41,765 nt of DNA from an uncultured Hydrogenophaga sp. GTDB taxonomy: Bacteria; Pseudomonadota; Gammaproteobacteria; Burkholderiales; Burkholderiaceae_C. The stretch covers positions 1 to 41,765 of the forward strand of contig NZ_OY288128.1 of NCBI RefSeq assembly GCF_958439165.1, in the 5' to 3' direction. The position numbers were made by a program, and so were the translations under genes. Within the stretch, counting starts at the first letter, position 1, and each line of letters begins with the position of its first letter. Under the pieces are notes generated by a model, which ran no database searches, was not told the DNA's origin, and saw nothing but the letters and a program-made list of their open reading frames with translations. This document shows, one piece after another, positions 1 through 9,382 of the stretch.

Positions 1-1459
<1,459 letters not shown>

Positions 1460-1479
1460 AGCGCCGGTCCGGCGGCACC

Positions 1480-1953
1480 ATGAACGAGAGTCCACGCCCG
1501 TTCAAGGTGCCGCAGTCGGTGCTGGTGGTGATCCACACCCCGGCACTGGACGTGCTGTTGATCGAGCGGGCCGACGTGCCGGGCTTCTGGCAGTCGGTGA
1601 CCGGCTCCAAGGACCACCCGGACGAGCCCTGGACGACCACTGCCGCGCGCGAGGTGCTGGAGGAAACCGGCATAGAAGTGACGGCTCCCGGCCATTGCCT
1701 GACCGACTGGGCCGCTGAAAACGTCTACGAGATCTACCCCCGGTGGCGCCATCGGTATGCGCCCGGCGTGGTCCGCAACACCGAACGGCTGTTCGGCCTG
1801 TGCGTGCCCCTGCCCCTGCCGGTCACGCTTTCGCCCCGCGAACACCGTGACCAGGTGTGGTTACCCTGGACCGAGGCCGCCGACCGCTGTTTCTCGCCGT
1901 CGAATGCCGAGGCCGTGTTGCAGCTACCGCGACGGTGGCCGGCGCGCGGCTGA
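1480..1953 (+). CDS. nudB: Dihydroneopterin triphosphate diphosphatase (Nudix)
   Basis: A Nudix hydrolase of 157 residues that probably removes pyrophosphate from 7,8-dihydroneopterin triphosphate, the step after FolE in folate synthesis. The Nudix box lies at about residues 42-66: a glycine of VTGSKD, then E, seven residues, and REVLEETGI. The spacing between the Gly and the first Glu is six residues rather than five, which I recall for betaproteobacterial NudB-like proteins. The motif FWQSVTGS before the box and the position directly after aspS support NudB rather than another Nudix enzyme. The ATG at 1480 lies 20 bp after the aspS stop. The last 30 bp overlap the 3' end of the minus-strand gene at 1924-2388. 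folE (7345) and pabBC (24512) act in the same pathway. Confidence 0.85.
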   Translation: MNESPRPFKVPQSVLVVIHTPALDVLLIERADVPGFWQSVTGSKDHPDEPWTTTAAREVLEETGIEVTAPGHCLTDWAAENVYEIYPRWRHRYAPGVVRNTERLFGLCVPLPLPVTLSPREHRDQVWLPWTEAADRCFSPSNAEAVLQLPRRWPARG

Positions 1954-2388
1954 GCGCAGCCGGTGCCGCAGGCGGCGCTCCAGTTCCTGCAGCCTCATCC
2001 ACTGCCGCCGCATCGCGGGTTCGGGCGACGACGTGCGCACGAGCGTGTCGAGCAGTCGCTGGTACGACCACAACACACCACGCAGACCCGAGATGTCGTC
2101 GCGCGGAGCGGCAGCCAGCCGGGCTTCGATCTCGTCGAGCATGAGGGCCGAGGGGGGCCGGGGTCCGTCGGGCTCGGCTTCGGCGCGACCGGGGTCCGGC
2201 TGGGGCGGGTCACCCCGCCGGCCAGGGGGGTGCGGCGGGCGCTGGCGGCTTTCCCGGCACAGCGTGGGGTCGGCACCGGGGTGCCAACCGGATTCGTTCG
2301 GTCGAGGGTGCAACGTGTCCTGGTGCGTCCGGTGGGTCAGTGCCGGCAGCACAGCGTCGGGCGATGTGGGTGCTGGGTCGATCGACAT
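1924..2388 (-). CDS. Hypothetical protein, Pro/Arg-rich with helical C-terminus
   Basis: I do not recognise this 154-residue protein. The start at 2388 is chosen because a GGAGG Shine-Dalgarno sequence stands about 5 bases before the ATG; the frame also extends upstream without good starts. The N-terminal half (about residues 15-80) is rich in proline, arginine, histidine and glycine and is probably disordered. The C-terminal half (about 85-150) looks helical, with LMLDEIEARLAAA, a WSYQRLLDTLV segment and a basic amphipathic stretch (MRLQELERRLRHRLR). No signal peptide or membrane segment is seen. It converges on nudB with a 30 bp tail overlap and diverges from the EEP-family gene at 2481. 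The strong RBS and organised C-terminus favour a real gene, but a spurious frame in GC-rich DNA is possible. Confidence 0.5.
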   Translation of the reverse strand: MSIDPAPTSPDAVLPALTHRTHQDTLHPRPNESGWHPGADPTLCRESRQRPPHPPGRRGDPPQPDPGRAEAEPDGPRPPSALMLDEIEARLAAAPRDDISGLRGVLWSYQRLLDTLVRTSSPEPAMRRQWMRLQELERRLRHRLRSAARRPPSR

Positions 2389-2480
2389 GGAGCCTCCGCA
2401 AGCTGTGGTCCCGTTGAGTACCCCCTGGGTGGGGCCGATGTCCTGAAGCTTCCGTGACGGTTGGATGGCATCATCACGCC
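2389..2480. promoter_or_regulatory. Divergent intergenic region, hypothetical gene / EEP gene
   Basis: This 92 bp gap must hold the 5' signals of the minus-strand hypothetical gene and of the plus-strand EEP-clsB-exonuclease-ligase group. Only the minus-strand ribosome binding site (GGAGG, next to 2388) is clear. A TTGAGT at 2414-2419 could be a plus-strand -35, but I find no convincing -10 at proper spacing. No strong hairpin is visible. Confidence 0.3.
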
Positions 2481-3209
2481 ATGACCCTGTTGCGCGTGGC
2501 GACCTACAACATCCATAAAGGCGTCCAGGGCCTCGGTCCGGCACGCCGGCTGGAGATCCACAACCTGGCCCATGCGGTCGAGCAGTTCGACGCCGACATC
2601 GTGTGTCTGCAGGAAGTGCGCAGCCACCACCGCAAGCTGGAGAAGCACTTCACCCGCTGGCCCGAACTCGACCAGGCCGGGTATCTGTCGCCCGAGGGCT
2701 ATGAGTCGGTCTACCGCACCAACGCGGTCACCCGGCACGGAGAGCACGGCAACGCATTGCTGTCACGGTGGCCGGTGGTCTCCAGCGGCCATGCCGACGT
2801 GTCCGACCACCGCTTCGAGCAACGGGGCCTGCTGCACGCCAGCGTGCTGGTGGAGCGCACCGAGGTGCATGTGGTGGTGGTGCATCTGGGCCTGATCCAT
2901 GCGAGCCGTGAGCGGCAGGTGGCACGGCTGGGCGAATTCATCGAGCGCGAGGTGCCGGCCGACACGCCCCTGGTGGTGGCCGGCGACTTCAACGACTGGG
3001 GGGCCAGGCTGCTGCGGCCGATGGAGGCGCTGGGGCTCAGGACCTTCGACGGCATCCGGCTGCCCACGTTTCCGGCGCGGCTGCCCTTGCTGCATCTGGA
3101 CCGCATCTACGCGCGCGGCCTGCGCCCCGTTTCGGCCCATGTGCCCCACGGCAAGGCCTGGACCCGCATGTCCGACCACCTGCCGCTGATAGCCGAGCTG
3201 GCGCTGTGA
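2481..3209 (+). CDS. Endonuclease/exonuclease/phosphatase family protein (YbhP-like)
   Basis: A 242-residue soluble protein of the EEP (DNase I/ExoIII/synaptojanin) fold, a metal-dependent phosphoesterase. Catalytic landmarks are visible: Asn10 in ATYNIHKG, Glu45 in CLQEV, Asp169 and Asn171 in GDFNDW, and the terminal Asp232-His233 of SDHLPL. Length and position next to clsB match YbhP of E. coli, whose gene precedes clsB (ybhO). The real substrate of that family is not established and could be a phospholipid headgroup or nucleic acid. The ATG at 2481 is the first start that directly precedes the conserved strand; upstream in-frame sequence has no family similarity. The stop overlaps the clsB GTG start by 4 bp (GTGA), suggesting translational coupling. 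Confidence 0.85.
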   Translation: MTLLRVATYNIHKGVQGLGPARRLEIHNLAHAVEQFDADIVCLQEVRSHHRKLEKHFTRWPELDQAGYLSPEGYESVYRTNAVTRHGEHGNALLSRWPVVSSGHADVSDHRFEQRGLLHASVLVERTEVHVVVVHLGLIHASRERQVARLGEFIEREVPADTPLVVAGDFNDWGARLLRPMEALGLRTFDGIRLPTFPARLPLLHLDRIYARGLRPVSAHVPHGKAWTRMSDHLPLIAELAL

Positions 3210-4477
3210 GCCGAGTCACCACGTCACTGCGGTCCGGTCATCAGCTGCTGCTGCTGCAGAACGGTGCCGAGTTCTTTCCGGCCCTCGTCGAGGCGATGGA
3301 CGCCGCCCGGCAGGTGGTGCATCTGGAGACCTACATCTTCGAGTTTGCGGGTTCTGCGCTGTCGGTGGCCGAGGCGTTGGAACGGGCCGCCCGCCGGGGT
3401 GTGGCCGTGCGGCTGGTGATCGATGGCGCCGGCACGCCCGAGGTGCCGGCCGAATGGCAGCGCCGGTTCGCCAGCGCCGGCGTGACGCTGCGCATCTACG
3501 CACCGCTGGGGCGGCTGGGGCTTCTCATACCGAGCCGCTGGCGGCGGCTGCACCGCAAATTGTGCGTGGTCGACGGCACCGTGGGGTTCTGCGGCGGCAT
3601 CAACCTGATCGACGACCGTGACGACGTCGCCCTGGGCCGGCTGCAGGCCCCCCGGCTGGACTTCAGCCTGCGGGTGGCCGGGCCGCTGGTGGCGGACATG
3701 GTCGACGCGATGGAATCGCTCTGGTGGCGCCTTCAGGCCGCCCGCAGTGCCCGCCAGCGCGAATTCAGGGCGGCCTGGGAGGCCCTGCGCGAGTCGCGAC
3801 CGGTGGGCGATTTCACCCGCCTGCTGCAGAAGATCGAGCGCCATGCCGATCCGGCCCGGCCGCTGTTCGACGACACCCATGCACCGCCGGTGGCGGCCCG
3901 CGGTGCCCGGGCCGCGCTGCTGCTGCGCGACAACGTGAGCCACCGCCACGACATCGAGCGTGCCTACCTCAAGGCCATCGGCGAAGCGCGGCAGGAAATC
4001 CTGCTGGCCAACGCCTATTTCATTCCGGGGCGGCGCGTGCGCAAGGCCTTGCTGATGGCAGCCCGGCGGGGCGTGCGGGTGCGGCTGCTGCTGCAGGGCA
4101 AGTACGAGCATTTCCTGCAGTACCGGGCCGCTCGCCCGGTGTATGCACGGCTGGTGGCCGAAGGCATCGAGATCCATGAGTACGCGCCCAGTGCCCTGCA
4201 TGCCAAGGTGGCGGTGGTCGACAGCCGGTGGGCCACGGTGGGTTCCACCAACCTCGATCCGCTGTCGCTGCTGCTGGCCCGCGAAGCCAACGTCATGACG
4301 ACCGACCGGGTGTTTTCCGGCCGGCTGCGGGACAGCCTGGACGCCATCGTGCAGTCGGCGGGCCAGGCGGTGGACGCCGTCAGCCTGCAGCAGCGCCCGT
4401 GGACCCAGCGGGTGCTGGACCGACTGGCCTTCGGCATCATGCGCACGGTACTGTTCATCACCGGTCACCGCTACTGA
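3206..4477 (+). CDS. clsB: Cardiolipin synthase B (phospholipase D family)
   Basis: Makes cardiolipin from phosphatidylglycerol and a second phospholipid at the inner membrane. The protein has 423 residues with two HKD motifs: the first starts at His116 (LHRKLCVVDG, then GFCGGIN) and the second at His332 (LHAKVAVVD, then VGSTNLDP). It lacks the two N-terminal membrane helices of ClsA-type enzymes, which fits ClsB. The GTG start overlaps the upstream EEP stop by 4 bp, and the next gene starts on the last base of its stop, so translation is probably coupled through the group. In E. coli the third member is ybhN; here it is replaced by the ligase-associated exonuclease. Assignment is firm; substrate preference is inferred from the family. 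Confidence 0.92.
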   Translation: MSRVTTSLRSGHQLLLLQNGAEFFPALVEAMDAARQVVHLETYIFEFAGSALSVAEALERAARRGVAVRLVIDGAGTPEVPAEWQRRFASAGVTLRIYAPLGRLGLLIPSRWRRLHRKLCVVDGTVGFCGGINLIDDRDDVALGRLQAPRLDFSLRVAGPLVADMVDAMESLWWRLQAARSARQREFRAAWEALRESRPVGDFTRLLQKIERHADPARPLFDDTHAPPVAARGARAALLLRDNVSHRHDIERAYLKAIGEARQEILLANAYFIPGRRVRKALLMAARRGVRVRLLLQGKYEHFLQYRAARPVYARLVAEGIEIHEYAPSALHAKVAVVDSRWATVGSTNLDPLSLLLAREANVMTTDRVFSGRLRDSLDAIVQSAGQAVDAVSLQQRPWTQRVLDRLAFGIMRTVLFITGHRY

Positions 4478-5520
4478 TGCCGGCCGATCTCATCGTCCAG
4501 CGCCCCGAGGGCCTGTACTGCCCGCCCGGCGGTTTCTACATCGATCCGTGGCGGCGGGTGGAACGGGCGGTGATCACCCACGCGCACGCCGACCACGCCC
4601 GCCCCGGGCATGGGCATTACCTGGCCACTGCCGTGTCCGAGGGCCTGCTGCGGGCCCGGCTGGGGCAGGGCATCACGCTGCAGGGGCTGGCCTACGGCGA
4701 GCTGGCCGAACACAACGGGGTTCGCATCTCGCTCCATCCGGCAGGGCATGTGCTGGGTTCGGCGCAGGTACGGGTCGAGCATGGCGGTCAGGTCTGGGTG
4801 GCCAGCGGCGACTACCGCACCGCACCCGCCGGCGCTGTGCCTGACCGCACCTGCACCCCGTTCGAGCCGGTGCGCTGCGATGTGTTCATCACCGAATCCA
4901 CCTTCGGCCTGCCGGTGTACCGCTGGCGGCCCGATGCCGAGATCTTTGCCGGCATCAACCAGTGGTGGGCGGCCAACGCCGATGCCGGCCGCGCCAGCGT
5001 GCTGATCTGCTACAGCCTGGGCAAGGCCCAGCGGCTGCTGGCCAATCTGGATGCGGGCACCGGCGCCATCGTGTGTCATGGCGCGGTGGAGCCGATCAAC
5101 CGGGGCTACCGTGCCGCCGGCATCGAGCTGCCCGAGACCCTCATGGTCAGCGAGGTGCCTGACAAGGCCTTGCTGCGCCGTGCCCTGGTGCTCTGCCCGG
5201 GCAGCGCGCTGGGCTCGCCCTGGATACGGCGCTTCGGCGATTTCAGCGACGCATTCGCCAGTGGCTGGATGCAGGTGCGCGGCCAGCGGCGGCGGGGCGG
5301 CCATGACCGCGGCTTCGTGCTCAGCGACCACGCCGACTGGCCGGGGTTGCTGCAGGCCATCGGCGCCACCGGGGCCGAACGCGTCATCGTGACCCATGGC
5401 CAGGTGCCGGTGCTGGTCCGCTACCTGCAGGAGCAGGGTCTGCAGGCCGAGGCTTTCGAGACCGAATACGGCGACGAGCACGAGACCCGTGCCGAAGCGG
5501 GCGGCGAGGTCGCAGCTTGA
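4477..5520 (+). CDS. Ligase-associated DNA damage response exonuclease (MBL fold)
   Basis: A 347-residue metallo-beta-lactamase/beta-CASP-fold nuclease related to the mRNA 3'-end processing and SNM1 groups. The metal site HxHxDH is at residues 35-40 (THAHADHARPGH). Further family marks are HPAGHVLGSAQ, SGDYRT, the ITESTFGLP segment and a late SDHADW. The family is defined by co-occurrence with an ATP-dependent ligase and an Lhr-like helicase, and is thought to trim DNA ends in repair. The ATG overlaps the clsB stop by one base (TGATG) and the ligase TTG overlaps its own stop, so exonuclease and ligase are almost certainly made together. The helicase partner lies separately at 12139. Confidence 0.9.
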   Translation: MPADLIVQRPEGLYCPPGGFYIDPWRRVERAVITHAHADHARPGHGHYLATAVSEGLLRARLGQGITLQGLAYGELAEHNGVRISLHPAGHVLGSAQVRVEHGGQVWVASGDYRTAPAGAVPDRTCTPFEPVRCDVFITESTFGLPVYRWRPDAEIFAGINQWWAANADAGRASVLICYSLGKAQRLLANLDAGTGAIVCHGAVEPINRGYRAAGIELPETLMVSEVPDKALLRRALVLCPGSALGSPWIRRFGDFSDAFASGWMQVRGQRRRGGHDRGFVLSDHADWPGLLQAIGATGAERVIVTHGQVPVLVRYLQEQGLQAEAFETEYGDEHETRAEAGGEVAA

Positions 5521-7268
5521 AGGATTTCGCCGACCTCTTTGCCGAGCTCGATGCCACCACCTCGACCCAGGCCAAGGTGGCGGCGCTGGTGCGGCATTTC
5601 CAGTCGGCGGGGGCGGCCGATGCGGCCTGGGCCGCCTACTTCCTCTCGGGTGGCAAACCGCGCCAGCTCATCCGCACCGCGCAGCTGCGCACCCTGGCCA
5701 CCGAAGCCGCCGGCCTGCCGGACTGGCTGTTCGAAGCCTCCTACCAGGCGGTGGGTGACCTGGCCGAGACCATTGCGCTCGTCCTGCCGCCGCCCGACAG
5801 CACCGAGGGGGAATCGCTCGGCCTGGCCGACTGGATGTCGCAGCGCCTGCTGCCGCTGCGCGGCCAGGACGAGACCGCGGTGGCTCTGCAGCTGAAGGGC
5901 TGGTGGCGAGAACTCGGTCCGCTGTCGCGCTTTCTGCTGGTCAAGCTGGTGGGGGGCGGGTTCCGGGTCGGCGTCAGCAAGCTGCTGGTGCAGCGGGCCG
6001 TGGCCGAACAGGCCGGGCTGGACCCGAAGCTGGTGGCCGCCCGCATGATGGGCTACACCGATGGCCGCCGGTTGCCCCAGGCCGAAGACTGGCAGCGCAT
6101 CACCGCGGCGCCCGACGCGGACGGGCCGGCCGGTGCGCTCCAGGCTGCCCCCAGCCAGCCTTACCCGTTCTTTCTGGCCCAGCCGCTGAACGACGATCCT
6201 GGCCAGGTGCTCGGGTCGGCCGGCGACTGGCTGGCGGAATGGAAATTCGACGGCATCCGTGGCCAGATCGTGCGGCGGGCGGGGCAGACCTGGGTCTGGT
6301 CACGCGGCGAAGAGCTCATGACCGACCGTTTCCCCGAGCTGCAGGCGCTGGCTGCGGGCTGGCCCGACGGCACGGTGGTGGATGGCGAGATCGTGGTCTG
6401 GGACGATGCGCTGCCCCCGCTGCCCGGCATCGAGCGGCCCGGCCGTCCGGCCGGCTTTGCCGTGCTGCAGCAGCGCATCGGCCGCCAGAAGCTCAGTGCG
6501 TCGGTGCTGGCCTCGGCCCCGGTGGGATTCGTGGCCTACGACCTGCTGGAAGCGGGCGGTGCGGACCTGCGCGAGCAACCGCTGCGGGAGCGCCGCGCTG
6601 CACTTCAGGCTCTGGCTGCATCCGTGGCGCCCCGACTGTGGCTCTCGCCGTTGCAGCGCGCCGACGACTGGACCGCCCTGGCACAGCTGCGTGAACAGTC
6701 CCGCGATCTCGGTGTCGAGGGCCTGATGCTCAAGCACCGCGCCAGCACCTACGGCACCGGCCGTCACAAGCAGGCCGACGGCGACCAGGCCCTGGGCTGG
6801 TGGAAATGGAAGATCGAGCCGCTGACCGTCGACGGCGTGCTCATCTATGCGCAGGCCGGGCACGGCCGCCGTGCTTCGGTCTATACCGACTACACCTTCG
6901 CGGTGTGGAACCGCCCGCCCCGCGATGCGGCCGAGGCGCAGGCGGTGGTCGAGGCCATCGCGGCGCGCCAGCCGCCCGACCCGCAGGGCCTGCAGCTGGT
7001 GGCCTTCACCAAGGCCTATTCGGGTCTCACCGACGAGGTGTTCAAGGCGGTCGATGCGGTCATCCGCAAGACCACGCTGGAGAAGTTCGGACCGGTGCGC
7101 AGCGTGCGGCCCAGCCTGGTGTTCGAGCTGGCTTTCGAGGGTATTGCACGCAGCAGCCGCCACAAGAGCGGCATCGCACTGCGCTTCCCGCGCATGCTGA
7201 GGCTGCGCACCGACAAGCCGCTTCACGAGGCAGGCACCCTGCCCGAGCTCGAATCCCTGTTGCGCTGA
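5517..7268 (+). CDS. ATP-dependent DNA ligase, ligase-associated repair system
   Basis: A 583-residue ATP-dependent DNA ligase, distinct from the NAD-dependent LigA used in replication. The adenylated lysine is Lys243 in the KxDGxR motif (EWKFDGIRGQ). The N-terminal 200 residues form a helical DNA-binding domain, the central part is the nucleotidyltransferase with VDGEIVVWDD and EGLMLKHR, and the C-terminal OB domain follows the WWKWKIEP motif. There is no primase or nuclease domain, so it is not LigD of the Ku system, and no Ku gene is present. The start is TTG at 5517 overlapping the exonuclease stop by 4 bp (TTGA), a weak start that fits dependence on upstream translation. It is likely to seal nicks after exonuclease trimming. 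Confidence 0.9.
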   Translation: MKDFADLFAELDATTSTQAKVAALVRHFQSAGAADAAWAAYFLSGGKPRQLIRTAQLRTLATEAAGLPDWLFEASYQAVGDLAETIALVLPPPDSTEGESLGLADWMSQRLLPLRGQDETAVALQLKGWWRELGPLSRFLLVKLVGGGFRVGVSKLLVQRAVAEQAGLDPKLVAARMMGYTDGRRLPQAEDWQRITAAPDADGPAGALQAAPSQPYPFFLAQPLNDDPGQVLGSAGDWLAEWKFDGIRGQIVRRAGQTWVWSRGEELMTDRFPELQALAAGWPDGTVVDGEIVVWDDALPPLPGIERPGRPAGFAVLQQRIGRQKLSASVLASAPVGFVAYDLLEAGGADLREQPLRERRAALQALAASVAPRLWLSPLQRADDWTALAQLREQSRDLGVEGLMLKHRASTYGTGRHKQADGDQALGWWKWKIEPLTVDGVLIYAQAGHGRRASVYTDYTFAVWNRPPRDAAEAQAVVEAIAARQPPDPQGLQLVAFTKAYSGLTDEVFKAVDAVIRKTTLEKFGPVRSVRPSLVFELAFEGIARSSRHKSGIALRFPRMLRLRTDKPLHEAGTLPELESLLR

Positions 7269-7344
7269 GGTCTTGCGGCCTTGTCAGTCCGGGGTACGGG
7301 GGCCAGTGTTAGCATGGCCCATGCTCATGAAAACCGGTGAAGCC
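7269..7344 (+). promoter_or_regulatory. Ligase-folE spacer, possible folE promoter
   Basis: The gap after the ligase stop contains TTGTCA (7282-7287) and TAGCAT (7311-7316). Each resembles a sigma-70 hexamer, but they are 23 bp apart, too far for a normal promoter. A weak promoter for folE is possible. No terminator is visible, so read-through from the ligase group may also supply folE. Confidence 0.25.
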
Positions 7345-8046
7345 ATGAACCCAGCTCCCCCCGAGGACGACCAGGGCGTGCCCGTGTCGGTCCGCATCCG
7401 CGAGCGCCTGAAGGCCGCCCGCCACCGCTTCCACTCCAACGACAACATCGCCGAGTTCATCGAGCCCGGCGAACTGGAAAAGCTGCTCGACGAGGTCACC
7501 GTCAAGATGCAGGGCGTGCTGGAGTCGATGGTGATCGACACCGAGAACGACCACAACACCGGCGAAACCGCGCGCCGCGTGGCCAAGATGTACCTCAAGG
7601 AGGTCTTCAACGGCCGCTACGTCAAGGGCCCCTCGGTCACCGAATTCCCGAATGCCGAACACCTCAACGAGCTGATGATCGTCGGCCCGATCACGGTGCG
7701 CAGCGCCTGCAGCCACCACTTCTGCCCGGTGATCGGCCGCATCTGGATCGGTGTCATGCCCAACGAGCACACCAACGTCATCGGCCTGTCCAAGTACGCA
7801 CGACTGGCCGAATGGATCATGGGCCGGCCTCAGATCCAGGAAGAGGCTGTGGTGCAGCTGGCCGACCTGATCCAGGAAAAGACCCAGCCCGACGGCCTGG
7901 CCATCGTCATGGAGGCCAGCCACTACTGCATGGCCTGGCGCGGCGTGAAGGACATGGACAGCAAGATGATCAACTCGGTCATGCGCGGCGTGTTCCTCAA
8001 GGACCCGAACCTGCGCCGCGAATTCCTTTCGCTCATCCCGCGCTGA
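7345..8046 (+). CDS. folE: GTP cyclohydrolase I
   Basis: Converts GTP to 7,8-dihydroneopterin triphosphate, the first step of tetrahydrofolate synthesis. The zinc-site elements are visible in SACSHHFCPVIG and EASHYCMAWRGV, and the substrate loop in NTGETARRVAKMY. Three in-frame ATGs exist (7321, 7327, 7345). I chose 7345, giving 233 residues, because GGTGA stands just before it while nothing resembling a ribosome binding site precedes 7321. The protein is somewhat longer and more diverged at its N-terminus than classical FolE1 but clearly type I. NudB, encoded at 1480, acts on its product. The BLUF gene begins 25 bp downstream on the same strand. Confidence 0.92.
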   Translation: MNPAPPEDDQGVPVSVRIRERLKAARHRFHSNDNIAEFIEPGELEKLLDEVTVKMQGVLESMVIDTENDHNTGETARRVAKMYLKEVFNGRYVKGPSVTEFPNAEHLNELMIVGPITVRSACSHHFCPVIGRIWIGVMPNEHTNVIGLSKYARLAEWIMGRPQIQEEAVVQLADLIQEKTQPDGLAIVMEASHYCMAWRGVKDMDSKMINSVMRGVFLKDPNLRREFLSLIPR

Positions 8047-8071
8047 AGGCGCCCCTCTTCCGGAAGACACC

Positions 8072-8497
8072 ATGCTGGTCCGCCTGCTGTACGTGAGCCG
8101 CGCTGTCGAGAAAGACAGCGCCAAGGCCATCGAATCCATCCTTGAATCGTCCCGCCAGCACAACCTGGGCAACGGCATCACCGGCGTGCTGTGCTACGGC
8201 GGTGGCGTGTTCCTGCAGGCCATCGAAGGCGGGCGTGCTGCCGTCAACGAGCTGTATGGCCACATCGTGCGCGACAGGCGCCACACCGACGTGGTGCTGC
8301 TGCATTACGAGGAAATCACCGAGCGCCGCTTCGGGGGCTGGACCATGGGCACGGTCAACCTGAGCAAGCTCAACACGTCCATCGTGCTGAAGTATTCCGA
8401 GAAGCCGGAGTTCGATCCGTATGCGGTCTCCGGTCGCGTCTCGCTGGCCCTGCTCGAGGAGCTGATGGCCACCGCCAGCATCATCGGCCGCGCCTGA
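8072..8497 (+). CDS. Short BLUF-domain blue-light sensor
   Basis: A 141-residue protein consisting of a BLUF domain, which binds FAD and responds to blue light by hydrogen-bond rearrangement. The flavin-site residues line up with those of AppA: Tyr7, Asn31, Gln49, Trp90 and Met92, with typical contexts LYVSRA, NGITGVL, FLQAIEG and GGWTMG. All the residues needed for the photocycle are therefore present. The C-terminal 35-40 residues hold helices but no output enzyme domain, so signalling should be by protein-protein contact, as in short BLUF proteins such as PixD. It lies 25 bp after folE, and its stop overlaps the probable CTG start of the transporter gene. A lumazine synthase gene follows 1.7 kb downstream. 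The partner is unknown. Confidence 0.92.
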   Translation: MLVRLLYVSRAVEKDSAKAIESILESSRQHNLGNGITGVLCYGGGVFLQAIEGGRAAVNELYGHIVRDRRHTDVVLLHYEEITERRFGGWTMGTVNLSKLNTSIVLKYSEKPEFDPYAVSGRVSLALLEELMATASIIGRA

Positions 8498-9375
8498 GCA
8501 CCACCGCCTTCCTGCTGATCATCCTGGCCGGCCTGATCCACGCCGGCTGGAACATCGTCGCCAAGAAGGCCGGCGGCGATTCCCGCTTCGCATTCTTCAC
8601 CGCCGTCATCATGATGGTGGTCTGGGCTCCGCTGGGCTGGTGGCTGGGCCGCGAAGAGCTGCCGCGCTGGGGCATGACCGAGTGGGTGTTCGTGGCCGTC
8701 AGCGGCGTGCTGCACGTGGTCTATTACGTCACCCTGCTGCGCGGCTACCGCCGTGCCGACCTGACCGTCGTGTACCCGGTGGCGCGGGGCAGCGGGCCGC
8801 TGCTGTCCTCGCTGGCTGCCATTGCGCTGCTGGGTGAGCAGATCTCTGCCCTGGGTGCGCTGGGAATTGCCGGCGTGGTGGGCGGCGTGTTCCTGATTGC
8901 CGGCGGGCCGGGCCTCATCCGTGCCGCGCACGATCCGGCCGCACGCCAGCGCATCCACAAGGGTCTGTACTACGGCGCGCTCACCGGGCTGTTCATTGCG
9001 TCCTACACGCTGGTCGACGGTTATGCGGTCAAGGTGCTGCTGATGTCGCCCATCCTGGTGGACTACATGGGCAACTTTTTCCGGGTGGCCCTGCTGGCCC
9101 CGGTGGTGCTGCGGGACCGCGCTGCGGCCTGGCGCCTGTGGGCCGTGCAGTGGAAGGCCGCGCTTGCGGTGGCGGTCATCAGCCCTGTGGCCTATGTGCT
9201 GGTGCTCTACGCCATGCGCGATGCGCCCATTTCCCATGTGGCCCCGGCGCGCGAGGTGTCCATGCTGTTCGCTGCGCTCATCGGCGGGCACCTGCTGGGC
9301 GAGGGTGACCGCACGGCCCGCCTGTGCGGGGCCATCTGCATCGCCGCCGGCGTGACCGCGCTCGGGCTGGGATGA
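8494..9375 (+). CDS. EamA/DMT-family transporter, apparent CTG start
   Basis: An inner-membrane protein of the drug/metabolite transporter superfamily, about 293 residues with about ten hydrophobic helices, internally duplicated as usual for EamA. Recognisable are HAGWNIVAKKAGG in helix 1, the VYPVARGSGPLLS segment and APAREVSMLFAALIGG near the end. The substrate is unknown. No ATG, GTG or TTG exists in frame between the BLUF stop and the middle of helix 2, and the frame upstream of 8494 encodes nothing membrane-like. The only position giving a normal N-terminus (LSTTAFLLII) is CTG at 8494, which overlaps the BLUF stop as CTGA exactly where ATGA would be expected. This could be true CTG initiation, a start mutation or a sequence error. 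Confidence 0.8.
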   Translation: MSTTAFLLIILAGLIHAGWNIVAKKAGGDSRFAFFTAVIMMVVWAPLGWWLGREELPRWGMTEWVFVAVSGVLHVVYYVTLLRGYRRADLTVVYPVARGSGPLLSSLAAIALLGEQISALGALGIAGVVGGVFLIAGGPGLIRAAHDPAARQRIHKGLYYGALTGLFIASYTLVDGYAVKVLLMSPILVDYMGNFFRVALLAPVVLRDRAAAWRLWAVQWKAALAVAVISPVAYVLVLYAMRDAPISHVAPAREVSMLFAALIGGHLLGEGDRTARLCGAICIAAGVTALGLG

Positions 9376-9382
9376 TTCCGGG

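Noticed and set aside
2481..3209. EEP-family gene as the missing PdeM endonuclease of the ligase system
   Set aside because: PdeM is a calcineurin-type metallophosphoesterase; this protein has EEP-fold motifs (TYNIHKG, GDFND, SDH), so it is a different fold.
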